A DNA stretch of 64,000 bases from Amia ocellicauda (taxonomy: Eukaryota; Chordata; Actinopteri; Amiiformes; Amiidae): assembly GCF_036373705.1 (NCBI RefSeq), contig NW_027102749.1, positions 35,264 to 99,263 of the forward strand. The letters are read 5' to 3'. A model generated the notes under the pieces. That model ran no database searches. It was not told the DNA's origin and saw nothing but the letters and a program-made list of their open reading frames with translations. Positions 43,191 through 53,823 of the stretch are shown one piece after another; position 1 is the first letter of the stretch, and each line of letters begins with the position of its first letter. The translations under genes were made by a program, and so were the position numbers.

Positions 43191-44035
43191 TTTTTGACTT
43201 TTATCAGACTTCATTGCCTGTTTGCAACACGCAATAATTCATACAAAAGAAAATAAATAAATAAATAAAAAATAGTGTTCCCCTTTGTTTGTCTCCCCCC
43301 AACAAGCATTAACTCCGCCACTGATCTGTACACTTTTAAAGAAAGCAACCCAATACACACAACAAAACAACCATCAAATACTAAACCCTATAAATGAATT
43401 ACATAATAAAAACCAACTCCCCGTCATACAATTCACAAAGGGCATCATTAATACACCAGACCTGTTCAAAACTCTCCAAATCATTCATCAGCCTGTAATA
43501 GTTAAACTCTAGTCTGACTCTGCACTTGACCAGCATGGCAAACACTCTCACTGCATCCTCACTGCCCTCCCCACACACTCTGTTCTTCCTAGTCTTATAG
43601 ACGGCCATTTTAGCCTGGCCCAGCAAGAAGTTTACCAGCTGGTCCACATGTTTGGTCTTTCTGGTGTATCGCGCCCCTAAAATAAAAACCTTTGTGTTAA
43701 AAATCAGGTTAAGATCAGTAAAAAGACGAGTTAAAAGACTAAAAATGGGTGACAACCGAGAGCAAGTGCTGAAACAGTGAAACACGGTCTCTCTCTGAGC
43801 ACAGAATGGGCAGGCGTCGGACACAGCAGGGTTAAGAACAGTAATAAAAGAATTGACAGCAATAATGGTGTGTAACACCCTCCACTGCAGATTGCCAGCT
43901 CTCTTATTGAGGGGGGCTTGTACAGGCTTCTCCAGGCGGGCGCAGTGTCTTCCCCCAGCCCCAGCCTGTAAAGTAATTTTAGGAATCACAAAGAAACAGT
44001 TGAAAGTGCTAAATAAGTATTTTGATGCACAATAT
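43190..44035 (-). mobile_element. Tx1-clade LINE, 3' fragment with ORF2 C-terminus
   Basis: ORF2 codes on the reverse strand from about 43989 to 43399. Its last 190 or so residues include LQWRVLHTIIAVNSF and CPFCAQRETVFHCFSTC, the Cys/His knuckle found after the reverse transcriptase in Tx1-type elements. About 200 bp of 3' UTR follows and ends, read in the element's sense, ...AAAAGTC next to TCTCTCTCTC. The element is 5'-truncated at about 44035. It is probably a partner of the ORF1 fragments at 47487 and 61594. Confidence 0.75.
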
Positions 44036-44052
44036 TAATTTAGGAAATTTAC

Positions 44053-44121
44053 ATGTTGTTTTTCATCAGCTTCTGTATCTGATGGCTCCACATCACTGGC
44101 TGGATTGACAGCAACGACACT
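44053..44121 (-). CDS. Candidate exon E3 of an unidentified gene
   Basis: It is 23 codons with an AG acceptor (TTTAG) and a GT donor (CAT/GTAAAT) on the reverse strand; the product is SVVAVNPASDVEPSDTEAD then EKQH. It is a diverged duplicate of E2, 220 bp away. The LINE fragment begins directly downstream, so later exons, if any, are lost or displaced. Confidence 0.35.
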
Positions 44122-44270
44122 CTAAAAAAAGAAGTGTTAAGTTTGAGCATTCAGGACTTGTTTTGAAGATCCTGAATATCACTGGTCCACAATTTATCTG
44201 TGAAACTATGGGTTAATCTCCATATACAAAATACTTTTCACACACACTTTAAATTTACAACTAAATTCAC

Positions 44271-44342
44271 ATGTTGATGTCTTTCGTCAGCTTCTGTATT
44301 TGATGGCTCAATATAACTGGTTGCATTAACAGCAACGGCACA
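44271..44342 (-). CDS. Candidate exon E2 of an unidentified gene
   Basis: It is 24 codons between a TTCTTGTAG acceptor and a CAT/GTGAAT donor; the product is CAVAVNATSYIEPSNTEAD then ERHQH. Acidic, Ser/Thr-rich, no known fold. The intron flanks (CATTCAGGACT) are shared with E3, so exon and flank were duplicated together. Confidence 0.35.
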
Positions 44343-44439
44343 CTACAAGAAAATAACATTATATTTAAACATTCAGGACTGGTTTAGCATCACCTCGAAT
44401 ATCCCTAGCCCTTGAGGTCGATTGTTATTGTGGTCTTCA

Positions 44440-44700
44440 AGACCAGTGCTTCTCAACCTTAGTCCTGGAGGAGGCCCACTGTCTGCTGATTTTCATTACA
44501 ACAACATTGTAGGTTATATCAGTGACTGTGGTCCTAAAGTACCCCTATGCCTGCTGTTTTTTTTCCAGTTGAGCTCTTAATTACCTAATTGGCTTAACTG
44601 AAGCCATTTAACCCTTTTCCCAGGTCTTTGGTTGTTGATGAGTTACAAAGAGCTGGATTGTGGCCCGCCATGACTGGAAGTGAAGAACACTCACTCTAGG
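44440..44700. repeat. Interspersed repeat of fish type
   Basis: It contains GTGCTTCTCAACCTTAGTCC, TGATTTTCATTACAAC, GAGCTCTTAATTACCTAATT and GGTTGTTGATGAGTTAC, wording I recognise from common dispersed repeats in fish; no ends could be fixed. Confidence 0.45.
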
Positions 44701-45005
44701 CCTTTAACTTAATGTTCATATGTAGGGGCCTATCCATCTGATTTGTTTTTGCACATTTATTAACAGAAAAATTGATGGTACGTGAAATCATCTGAGCTGA
44801 AAAATATAATGTTCCACCAATAATAAAATAAATGTATTAATTAAAATTATAGAGATAATAGAATGTTCACAGATTATTAGTTCAGAAAACAAAATATTTT
44901 TTTATATCTTAAATAGAATTAACACTCAAATCAGTTGTAGGGTAAACAAGGTCTATTTTTTGGATTGATTTTATAATTATACATGTATGGCTGCATGAAG
45001 CTTAC
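44700..45005. other. AT-rich intronic or intergenic DNA
   Basis: Nothing recognised. Confidence 0.5.
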
Positions 45006-45075
45006 CTGAGAATCTGATATTTTAGTAACTTTGTTGCTTCTTGTTGGGTAGTCCACGTTTGCCGCCGTTCTTTTT
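45006..45075 (-). CDS. Candidate exon E1 of an unidentified gene
   Basis: It is 70 nt between TTTACAG and a strong CAG/GTAAGC donor. In the frame that joins E2 in phase it reads KRTAANVDYPTRSNKVTKIS then DSQ. It lies head-to-head with the BEN-domain gene, 400 bp away, which suggests a shared promoter region at 45080-45480. Confidence 0.35.
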
Positions 45076-45479
45076 CTGTAAATGTAAATCAAAAGGCAAT
45101 AATTACATACTGTAATTAAAATACAAAAAGTATAAACATTGTATTATTATTTTTTTATCCTGTTTCTCCATCTCGATGCTGTTCTTTTTGGAATTGCATA
45201 TCTAGGTTTACTTAAATACTGTTTATAAGATTGTAAACTCATCATCCAAATTTCTTAATTTGCCAAACTTTATGTAGTGCGCTTGCAGTTTCAGAAGAAG
45301 AAAAAAAACTGTAACAGATGGGATATGTAGTACTTTATACTCGAGTGGTCTATGCGATTACACCCTGTTGGTGTTATTAAGAACGCCAAGTACCAGAATG
45401 CAGAGCGGGACTGTTTTTTGTGCCGTGACTTGTCGGGGGAAAAAGGCGCAGAAAAAACGGACGAGAAGGTGAAGGTAGT
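45076..45479. promoter_or_regulatory. Possible shared promoter region of two divergent genes
   Basis: The last 60 bp before the ATG are GC-richer (GTCGGGGGAAAAAGGCGCAG), and the region separates a reverse-strand exon from a forward first exon. No TATA box is obvious. Confidence 0.3.
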
Positions 45480-45693
45480 ATGGCGGTGATGCACGCGTTG
45501 GTGAAGTGGGAAAGCGGGGTCGACAAAGACTCTTACAGCGTGATTCCCACTGCTTGCTTTCGCAATTTTGATTTATTCAGCATTGCTGATGATGACGAAG
45601 AGACGACTCGAAACTTCAGAGCAGAGTGGAGAGACACGAACAAACCTCCAAAAGGTGGATGGCCTGTCCATGAAGCGCAGATCATTATGACTG
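45480..45693 (+). CDS. BEN-domain gene, exon 1
   Basis: ATG at 45480, in a good context after GGTAGT, opens 71 codons ending at a G/GTAACA donor. It starts MAVMHALVKWESG, continues DSYSVIPTACFRNFD, then a DDDEE acidic run and WRDTNKPPKGGWPVHEAQI. This Trp-rich N-terminus looks like the small domain that precedes BEN domains in several vertebrate proteins (inference). The product should be a nuclear DNA- or chromatin-binding factor. Confidence 0.6.
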
Positions 45694-46056
45694 GTAACAA
45701 TGTTTATTTAAAAAAAAAAAACATTAAAGTCTTTACATGCTATTTGATATATACAATCACAGTATATTTGAAATGAATGTTTAAGTTATTAATGTGTTGT
45801 ACTTCTAACATACTCTTATAACATGGTAGGTGGTGGTGAGGGCGCTAAAAACTCGTCATACTTGACTGGCATTTGTAAGAACGATTTATTGGGTGTTGTG
45901 CTTTACAATAAAATCCCCCAAATCACAAAATAAATTGTGTTGGCTGTTCATCTTAATTTGTATGGTCAAAGCACAGTATTTTTATGACAAATAAATATAA
46001 TCCCCAAATATCTGTGGACATAATGCAGGGTTTTATTTATTTTATTTTTATTTTAG

Positions 46057-46190
46057 GAAAAGAAGGCGAACTAAGAAGAAAACTTAATGACCTAACAAAA
46101 ATGCCCTGTCCTAAAATGAAGAGAGTACCTAAACCAAACAAAAAACTTCAAATTTCAGATGATAGTGACCTTGATGAACCACAGTTACCG
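46057..46190 (+). CDS. BEN-domain gene, exon 2
   Basis: TTTTAG acceptor and CCG/GTGAGA donor. The phase fits exon 1 (G/GA). The product KEGELRRKLNDLTKMPCPKM is followed by a basic stretch (KRVPKPNKK) that may be a nuclear signal, then DDSDLDEPQLP. Confidence 0.6.
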
Positions 46191-46304
46191 GTGAGATAAT
46201 TACTGCAAATATTAAATAAATGTATTGCAGGATTGTTTTATTTAAATCATTTTCATATATATATATATATATTCTTTTTAAACTCTTTTCCTCTCTGAAT
46301 ACAG

Positions 46305-46433
46305 CACAAAATAAGAAAGAAAACCGATGGAGCTTCAAGAATTAGATCCCGTCATATTCTACAGACATTTAAAGAGTCCAGTGAAGTTGAGCTACAGCAA
46401 AAAGTTAAGCAGCTCGAAAAGGAAAACACTTAA
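46305..46433 (+). CDS. BEN-domain gene, exon 3 with in-frame stop
   Basis: Acceptor TACAG; phase 0 from exon 2. It reads HKIRKKTDGASRIRSRH, then a Glu/Lys-rich helix (VELQQKVKQLEKENT) that looks like a short coiled coil, and stops at TAA 46431. No GT donor precedes the stop. An AATAAA at 46578 could end a short transcript here; otherwise a one-base change has broken the exon. Confidence 0.5.
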   Translation, partial: HKIRKKTDGASRIRSRHILQTFKESSEVELQQKVKQLEKENT

Positions 46434-46679
46434 AAAAACCTTACCTTGATAAATGTTATTCTTCAGTAATTTAGATTCCAGAGTAATGTATTATAGTTGA
46501 TCATACTGAAGTAATCTAGAACCACAATACAGACTCTTAATGTGCACTGTCTAATAGTTTAATAATACTGATTATTAAATAAAGTTTTTCAACATAACTT
46601 CATAATCCTACATTAATGACTATATGCATTACATTAGACCTGGTAATTCTTGTATTTTATCTCTTTTATTTTTTTGTAG

Positions 46680-46738
46680 CTAATGTTAATGACCCACAAA
46701 AAGGTCAGTTTGCCAATAACATAGAGCAAGTCTCTCAA
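46680..46738 (+). CDS. BEN-domain gene, candidate small exon
   Basis: 59 nt between TTTTTGTAG and CAA/GTATAA, open in one frame (NVNDPQKGQFANNIEQVSQ). It needs a one-base overhang from the exon before, which exon 3 as read does not supply. Confidence 0.35.
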
Positions 46739-46834
46739 GTATAATTGCAGGCATTGATGGTTTTGTTTTCACTTTGTATTAAATATATTACTAGAAATGA
46801 TTATCATTTAATACTAAGGTTTTTTTCTCCAGAG

Positions 46835-46978
46835 ATTCCAGACCTTTTGGACAATCTGAAAAAAATTGTAACAAAAGCCACATTTATCAGCAATGAAGAC
46901 AAAAGTGTGTCACCATCAAGTGGTTCTGACAGCCCCACAGCAAATTGTTCTGAATCTGACAAAGAATCACCAAAACAG
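46835..46978 (+). CDS. BEN-domain gene, exon 4
   Basis: After TTTTTTCTCCAGAG, the frame reads IPDLLDNLKKIVTKATF, then a Ser/Glu-rich linker, and ends CAG/GTATAA in phase 0 with the next exon. The exact acceptor is uncertain by 2 bp. Confidence 0.5.
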
Positions 46979-47310
46979 GTATAACACTCTTGGTCTACAA
47001 TATTACAAAGACAAGGTAAAAATATATATATTGAAAACAAATATTGGTTGTAAACAATCTAATGATGCTACATTATCAGTTATATTCATAGTTATAGTTG
47101 ATAATAAGAATGTAATTGAATTATGGGTGTCACAGATTCACTGACTTTATTATGTCTGTAAATTAATAAACTTAGAATTGAGACATACTGTGGTCTTTAA
47201 TAACACATTTCTGTAACAAAATCACAGCCTTACTGATAATGTATTCCACTTAACATAATATAAGAATAGTTTGGGGATAAACTTGTTTTTTATTTACCAT
47301 TGTCTTTTAG

Positions 47311-47486
47311 GTGGAAATATTCCCAGGCACTGGAGTTTACATTGACAAACTGTCCTGGATCCTTGCAGAGAGGTGCAGCACGAATACGTCATATGCAAGA
47401 ACCCTGACGGTTGCTGTCTTTGACTTTCCAACATTACTAAAGAGCAATCTTCGTGGTGGTGGCAGCAAGAGAGATCCAACTTCGGA
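47311..47486 (+). pseudogene. BEN-domain exon, truncated
   Basis: After TGTCTTTTAG, the frame codes VEIFPGTGVYIDKLSWIL, then TSYARTLTVAVFDFPTLLKS and NLRGGGSKRD. The pattern (Gly-Val-Tyr, Ser-Tyr-Ala-Arg-Thr-Leu, Phe, Leu-Lys-Ser-Asn) is that of a BEN domain, a DNA-binding fold of transcriptional repressors. The last helix is missing because sequence at 47487 changes abruptly to reversed LINE ORF1. The gene is therefore likely broken at this locus. Confidence 0.65.
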
Positions 47487-48093
47487 GACATTAAGATCCT
47501 CATTGATGTTATTGAGGATCATATACAGCTGCCTTCGGAAGGACACGACGTGTTTCAGTTGCGGGGCTTTGCAGCCCAGCGGGACCCTCTTAATGCCGGA
47601 CATCAGCTGCCCGAGCCGGTGCGGATGAACGGAGGGACGTTAGACAGCGTTACCTTCCGGGCAGGAGCAGCGAGCGGCAACACCGGGGTGAAAGTGTCGT
47701 CTAACACTGTGCCATTAGCCACTAGCTGATTGAGCAGATCAGTGGTTTTTAAGAAGATAACAATGGCAGCAGACTTGATATTTTCACACCCTGCTACCTC
47801 CCCAACCGCTAACACACACTGCTCTAGGGGGCAGAACTGCACCGGAGCGATCTTGACTCCATGGCGTCGGGTCAGTTTTTCAAAAGACGCATTCAGGGGG
47901 TCCGACCCCCCGACCCGGGAAGAACTACCGGTACTCCCCCCTCCCCTCCCCTGTTCCCCCACAATAAGAAAAGCACTGAAAACAGAAGACAAAATAAACA
48001 AACTGAAAAAAGTAAAGCAACAAAAAAACGCAGCCAAAGGACAGAGCTCTCAGCAGCACTCCCGCTCACTGCAGACCCCTCCCACACACTCCC
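47487..48093 (-). pseudogene. Tx1-clade LINE ORF1, 5' part (inverted copy)
   Basis: Reverse-strand frame 48037-47603 gives 144 residues identical to the copy at 61654-62088, including GCENIKSAAIVIFLKTTDLL and KVTLSNVPPFIR. A second frame then gives MSGIKRVPLGCKAPQLKHVV down to NINEDLNV, where the match ends at 47487. A frameshift lies between them, as in the other copy. Because the 3' side is missing, this end is a rearrangement junction and not ordinary LINE 5' truncation. Confidence 0.75.
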
Positions 48094-48094
48094 A

Positions 48095-48176
<82 letters not shown>

Positions 48177-48205
48177 TTAGTGTCTGTCTGTCTCTCTCTC
48201 TCTGT
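48094..48205. repeat. (GA)n then (TCTG)/(TC)n microsatellite
   Basis: About 80 bp of GA dinucleotides to 48174, then GTCTGTCTGTCTCTCTCTC. The matching tract in the inverted copy (61540-61593) is much shorter. Confidence 0.9.
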
Positions 48206-49416
48206 AGATGCATCATAGGGAACATATGTAACAATCTCTCTTTTTGTTTACCAAAAATGAGAATGAACGTATTTCAAGTGGGTGTTGCCTTGGTTGGAAA
48301 CGTTTTAAGATTATTTATGAAGTGTAAAGTGGATTTGTCTCAGTTCTCCGTAGTTTTCAATGTATGTGCCATTCAGTAGCGTTCATGTTACAGATGTGCC
48401 CTATGCAGTGGTAGGGTCAATAAAATGTCAGTAAAACTTTATTTTAGCAATTATGGAGGGGAAGAACTGCAAATAGCGGGTCCCCACTAATTATCTAATT
48501 TACCAACAACGTTTAAAATTAGGTCTTGCGAAGCTGCCAAATAATGCTGTATAATCGTATGTGTCTTCATACACCGGCTGCTATAGTCTGATAGCTTTGA
48601 TTATATATACATATTTTCTCGTGAACCACAAATGCTATTTGCTTGATTTTTACAGAGTATGTTATAAATACCATTGTTATGAAGCCTGACAAATTGTATG
48701 CTGTAATTATGAATATTTTCAAATCATTTGTTTGTTTTTCCTAACATGTTACAAATGTTCCCTATGTGAAAGATGCATTATATCTTAATAACGTCTAAAC
48801 AATTAAAGATATACAGATTATTATTTTCGGTAAAGTTATAACACATTGCTATTAACTATGTGTGTCAGTAAAAGTTTAAAAAATCCTAATAATTTTTTAT
48901 TGATCCTGCAAAATAGGTGTTTAGGGAACATTTGTAACATTAGGGTTACGATTTGCCATAGACGCGGAATGAGTTTGATTGTGATGTTAAATGGGGTTTA
49001 AAGACGCAGTCGCCTCGGTGCTGATTACTATTGCTGTGTTTCTCCACTTCTACTCCATGCTTGGGAACGCCCACATCCAGTGACGTCAAAACCGGTGGAA
49101 AAGCGGGCCGGTTCAAAAAAGATCAGCTGGATCCCAGGCCGAGCAGCAGCTCCGGCTCCAGCACCGGCACCATGTCGCTGGAAAAGCGCTAAGTGAGCTC
49201 ACAGTGAGCTCAGTGTAATGTCTGCTCTGGTGAGCTCACAGTGTGACCTAGTCGTGAGTTCACGTCTTCACTGGGTAGTCCATGACAACTTAATTGACTC
49301 AATTCTTGGGCTTAATTGGTCAAAATGACCATTGGTTGAAGGTACTCAGGGACTGATGTGTAGAGAGACTTATTAAACCTGCAGGATTGTGGTTTTCCCA
49401 GAACAGAATTAACCAG
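48206..49416. repeat. Left arm of an inverted duplication, non-coding
   Basis: It matches 60506-61540 inverted, apart from about 180 bp here (near 48960-49140) lacking in the other arm. Four copies of an AGGGAACATNTGTAACA-like motif, in both orientations, lie at 48214, 48386, 48747 and 48923. GTGAGCTCACAGTGAGCTCA at 49193 and nearby is a short palindromic repeat. No gene recognised. Confidence 0.7.
48214..48766. mobile_element. Possible MITE-like unit with 20-bp inverted ends
   Basis: CATAGGGAACATATGTAACA at the left and the same word inverted (one mismatch) at 48747-48766. GATGCAT occurs just outside both ends, but not flush. It could be a small DNA transposon; it could also be part of a larger repeat. 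Confidence 0.35.
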
Positions 49417-51229
49417 TGTAGCGTTATGTTGGGTGTATTCTGATAAGAGCATTTTAGCTCTGAGCTGAAGCACTGATCTAAAGAAGACCTCTCCCCCCAA
49501 ATTTATCAGATTTCCTTAACTCATCAGCATGTGAACTGGTTTACATCAAAGTGACAGTCTTGGGAGGATGGCACCGAGAATGGGCCAAATAGCTTGGAAT
49601 CCCTGCTGTGAGATGTCTGGGGAAGGGGGCCTGTAGGAAATAAAAACTCTTTGAAATGGACGAGAGCCGAAATCCCGACACAGAGCTACGAACCCGTGCC
49701 AACCGGCATTTCCAAAAGATGGCATGGATTGACATCAGTCATAAATCAAGCCCCCCTCCAATAGGACACTGGGGGCTGAAGCCGAAATCCAATCTCACAA
49801 ACTAAAGAACCAATCACCTATTGATCTGACAGGCGTATAAAGGGTAACGCACGGCATCTCTCTCTCTCTCTCACCTAAACCAGTAACTCGCTGCCACAGC
49901 TCAACTTGTATCTCTGTTGCCAGAACCGGAACCAGAAACCAACTAAGTCTTTACCAGCAACAGAAGGGTTAAATTGGGAGAAGGAGATTGAGCCGTACGA
50001 ATAATTATTTTAAAGGACTTTATTAAATAAAGAACTTTAAAGACTGCGCTGCCCGCCTGTGCCCAGCCATCCAGCTGGACAATTGACTAAGTCGACTGAA
50101 TACGAAAGTCATTTAAATAGCTATTTGAGTCTTAAGAAACTTGACCCTTGGAACGAACAGGGCCCTGCTTTCCTCAAAGACTTTGTCTTCAAGTAACTAC
50201 GGTGGAACCCTGCTTACAAAGAAGATTTTGTGCACAACCTTGGAGCCTTCAAACCAGTGGAAAATCTGTTTGGAAAAGACTCTACATTCGCGAAACCCCA
50301 ACTTCCAGGTGCATCGACTGAGTGGAAGTTCTTGGACAAAGCCGAACCGGACTGCCTTTGTTCCAAACCACACAGACCTCGTGCCGTGTGCTGTTATCTG
50401 AGCCCGAAGCCAGAGAGGCCTCTCTGTGACGAAGTTCACATAAGTTTAACAGTTTGGAGTTTGTGATTCATGACATTTGAGAAATCAATTAGAAATGTTA
50501 ATCTGTGATTCATAACTCTAGAATGTGTAATATCATTTAGTTTTCTTAAATATAAATGTGTGTTGCATTCAACTGTTTTGTTGATAATTTTAGAAATAAA
50601 ATCTGTCAACGCCGAGAAATATCTTCTCATTCCTGTTTAACTGTTTAGTCTGAAATTGACACAAGTTAATAGACACCAGATTATAGGTGGCCCTGCCTAT
50701 CCTTAATCATTGAATAATAATCAGTTAAGGGAAATTGTGGTAACAAGTAATGATAGGATCTTTCTCTCCACCTAAACGTTAATGAGACTGATATATATAT
50801 AACGAGAAGTTACCTGATATAAATACTAACCTGCGTAGTTATTGAATGTCTGACTAACAATACTAATGAGAGACTCACCTTCGTCTTACTAACCGGTATT
50901 GTAGTCAATGTGTTTATAACCTTTTTTGTTTAATGATTTGTGTGTTATCATATGCGATCCCATGGTCTTTGATTTGGTCACGGAAGTGATTTGTCTTTGA
51001 TTTGTTGATCTAGAGTTGAATTTTAATTAGTTTTTCCCTTTTGTATAATTAGTGTAGTGCTACATTTAGTCTTTGTTTTTGAATAAATTTGACAATTTAT
51101 ATCTTTGGAATTGGTGTCTGCGTCCAATTATTACAGAAATTGAGTTCTACAAGATTCCAGGATTCGTGATAAGGTGATACTATAAATTCACTTCTTTAAT
51201 TGAATTTTATAAGTGTACCTTACGCTACA
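49417..51229 (+). mobile_element. LTR-A, complete copy
   Basis: 1813 bp, with TGTAGCGT at the left end and its perfect inverse ACGCTACA at the right. CCAATAGGACAC, CCAATCACC and GTATAAAGGG at about 49837 suggest a promoter, and AATAAAATC at about 50597 and GAATAAATTTG at about 51082 possible poly(A) signals. Left flank AACCAG and right flank CCTTTG do not match, so it has no target duplication and probably sits at a rearrangement point. Confidence 0.8.
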
Positions 51230-51441
51230 CCTTTGACCACCACGTCTTCCTCCTCCCACTGCTTGACCTCTATTGTGACCTGGATCACCTGTCGGCTCCA
51301 TGTTATCGCTGTGTTGTTGAGGTGGATAGCACGCATTTCACTCGATACTCGTACCACAATGTGAAATCAATCATCAATAACCAGTTGGCAGTATTGGAAA
51401 AGCAATTACAAGGGCCTGCATACATACAGTAATGTCAAATC
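51230..51441 (-). mobile_element. DNA transposon, internal part of inverted copy 2
   Basis: Inverted match to 40452-40660 of the element at 39512, including CCACCACGTCTTCCTCC and TAATGTCAAATCTGA. It is cut on the left by LTR-A and on the right by the retroviral remnant. Confidence 0.8.
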
Positions 51442-52560
51442 TGATGTGGAAGAACAATTCCTTTATCCCTCTGTTCTCCACCAGGGTTGTGCTGATCGCC
51501 TCGATTGGCAAGTTTGCAGTGTGAGGAGTGGATCCATGTCGTCGTTCCTAGGCACTTCACAGCTGTGTGGGTGGTCAGGAGCACCTGGTAGGGCCCTGTC
51601 CACCTGGGCTGTTGGGAGGACTTTCTCTTGTGTGCTTTGATATACACAGTCATCTTGCTGGAAGGGGTGGTAAACCTGCTGGGATGGTTCAGTCTGGGCG
51701 GCTTTCATCTGTGAATGGACAGCTTCGAAAGCACGTGTTAGTCCCATACAAAAAGACAACATAGCATCATCCATCAAGTGGATGTCCATTTCCCTTACAG
51801 ACAATGGAGGAGTGATGGAGAGTCTCATAAGTCATCCCATAATAATCTCACACGGAGAAAGACCTGTTTTTCTCAATTTGCTGACGATTTCATTGTCATT
51901 AGGACTATAGGAAGGGGATCTGGACGTTTGAGTCCTGTTTGTTTGCATATATTAGACAGCTTATTCTTTAATATCCCATTTTGTTTCTCCACTGCTCCAG
52001 CTGACTGAGCCTGATGGGGCAGTGAAAATGTTGTTTACCTCGCAGGGCTTTGCATAGTTCCTGCACTATTGTCCCAGTGAAGTGAGTGTTCCTATCACTG
52101 GAAATTTCCCTGGAATGCGAAATCTACATATAACATCCCTTAACTGTATTTTTGCTACTTTTACTACTTCAGCCTTCCTACGGGATAGGCTTCAACCCAT
52201 TTAGAACACCTATATATTATTACAAGTATATATTCATATCCACAACATTTAAGCTTTTGAACACAATCTATTTGCATATTGCAGGATTATGAGCTTGACA
52301 AATGTGGCAAGTTCTACAATATTGCTAAGCTGTTACTATAAAACCTGGGGCAAACCAATTTAAAAGACTGATGCACACATCCCCCCTTTGCCCGTGTGGC
52401 CAACACCATGCGCCACATGGGCAAACCAGGGAAAGAGTGCCTGTGAGGCAACCAATGCATTAGCAAATGTTTGAGCTCTCTTATGGAAGGTGCAGTGGCC
52501 AGTTGCAATTTCCTGGAGCTTTTACAGTGCATCTCAAATTAAATTTCATCCAGCCCCAGG
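51433..52560 (-). pseudogene. Endogenous retrovirus remnant, integrase region
   Basis: On the reverse strand, from high to low coordinates, fragments in changing frames show a CRTCHICQAHNP zinc-binding motif (about 52300), a core-domain stretch with FTG-type and NKLRKTGLSPCE-type wording, and an end with RWTGPYQVLL and WIHSSHCK, as in gammaretrovirus-like integrases. Frameshifts and stops break it throughout; it cannot be functional. At 51442-51455 it runs into the terminal 14 bp of LTR-B (TGTGGAAGAACAAT). Confidence 0.7.
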
Positions 52561-52929
52561 TCATAAAAGTCAAACCCTAGTTACGACATACATAACACAT
52601 ACATTTTGTTGCTTCAAAGAGAATACAAAAGTCAGCAAAACATTCTTTTTTACAAATTCAGTTTGTAAACTGTATTGTACATATATTTGTTGCGTTTTGA
52701 TTTATAAACATTATACATTGTACAAATCTTAAGTGAAGGGCAATGGACTGATTCTGACTTCATGGCTGTCATTCTATTCATTTGAATAATGTGACATCTC
52801 CACTAATAGTACATTATAAATTAAACTATCAATAGAAGAATATGTGCTACTGCGGACGTCATCTGAGCAGTTTCACAATATATTGTAGATTCCTATAATC
52901 TGGAAAACCTTTAATTATAGTATTTTAAC
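52560..52929. other. AT-rich stretch, probably degraded retroviral interior
   Basis: No motif recognised. Confidence 0.3.
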
Positions 52930-53121
52930 TTATTTCTCCACTGAGTCAAGCATCACTTCAGCGTAGTGGACCTCAGCATTGGTCTGTTCAAGTTGCTGTG
53001 AGGCTGTCTTTAAAGCCGCGCCCTCGGCCTACTGTGTCTCAACAAGAACACCAGCATCTTCTCCATATGGGTCAGACATCGGTTCCTTCAGGACACGATT
53101 CATAATATGCATATCTGCCAT
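52930..53121 (-). pseudogene. Short reading frame with one internal stop
   Basis: A reverse-strand ATG at 53119-53121 opens MADMHIMNRVLKEPMSDPYG, and after an in-frame TAG continues with LKTASQQLEQTNAEVHYAEV to a TAA at 52930. The second half looks like a short helix. Function unknown; it may be part of the retroviral or another decayed element. Confidence 0.3.
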
Positions 53122-53785
53122 GTGGAATAAATCAGTCTGAAGACACAATGTGTGGTTCACACAACATCAGAGATCGTCCTTATAAAAGGCATCTCTATCA
53201 CATTAGTTGACATTCGCACAATCTATAAGGTTTCTAGTAAAGGGACAATTCAAAATAATAATAATCTTGATTCCAATTTATCTCATTTATCAAATTATTT
53301 CAGTACAGCACTCAGCTGTCGTCAGCAGCATCATATCTCCTGTGTTTATTGAATCAGCTTTACTTCCTAGTGTAGATACTCTTTTTGTGTGGAGTTGTCA
53401 AAGTTTCAAAACAATGTGCTTATCTTTGTCCTTTTATCTAACTTAAATACCTGAGAACATTACAATAACTATTACAGCAGCTCCTTCAACACCATAGTTA
53501 ATAGTAGTTGGGTAAATGATGGCAGTTATTAATCTTTGTTTCTCAATTCATTTTTTACCAATAAACCATAATTTGAAATTATTTCCATACTCCTATTATT
53601 CCTATTTTCATTATTATTAGTTTTATGCGGTTGTCATCTAGTATGTGATGTATTCGTCTGTATCAACATCAATATTATTATCATTATTAATACAAGCAGT
53701 GTAAATTACCATTCATTACACTCTTGCTCTGTTTGTAATAAGTTATGAACCCTTACACGTACTTACAGTCTCTGCCTTGTCTCTG

Positions 53786-53823
<38 letters not shown>

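Noticed and set aside
47730-48379. Frames with (RE)n or (LS)n repeats over the GA tract
   Set aside because: They are translations of a dinucleotide repeat on the wrong strand of LINE ORF1.
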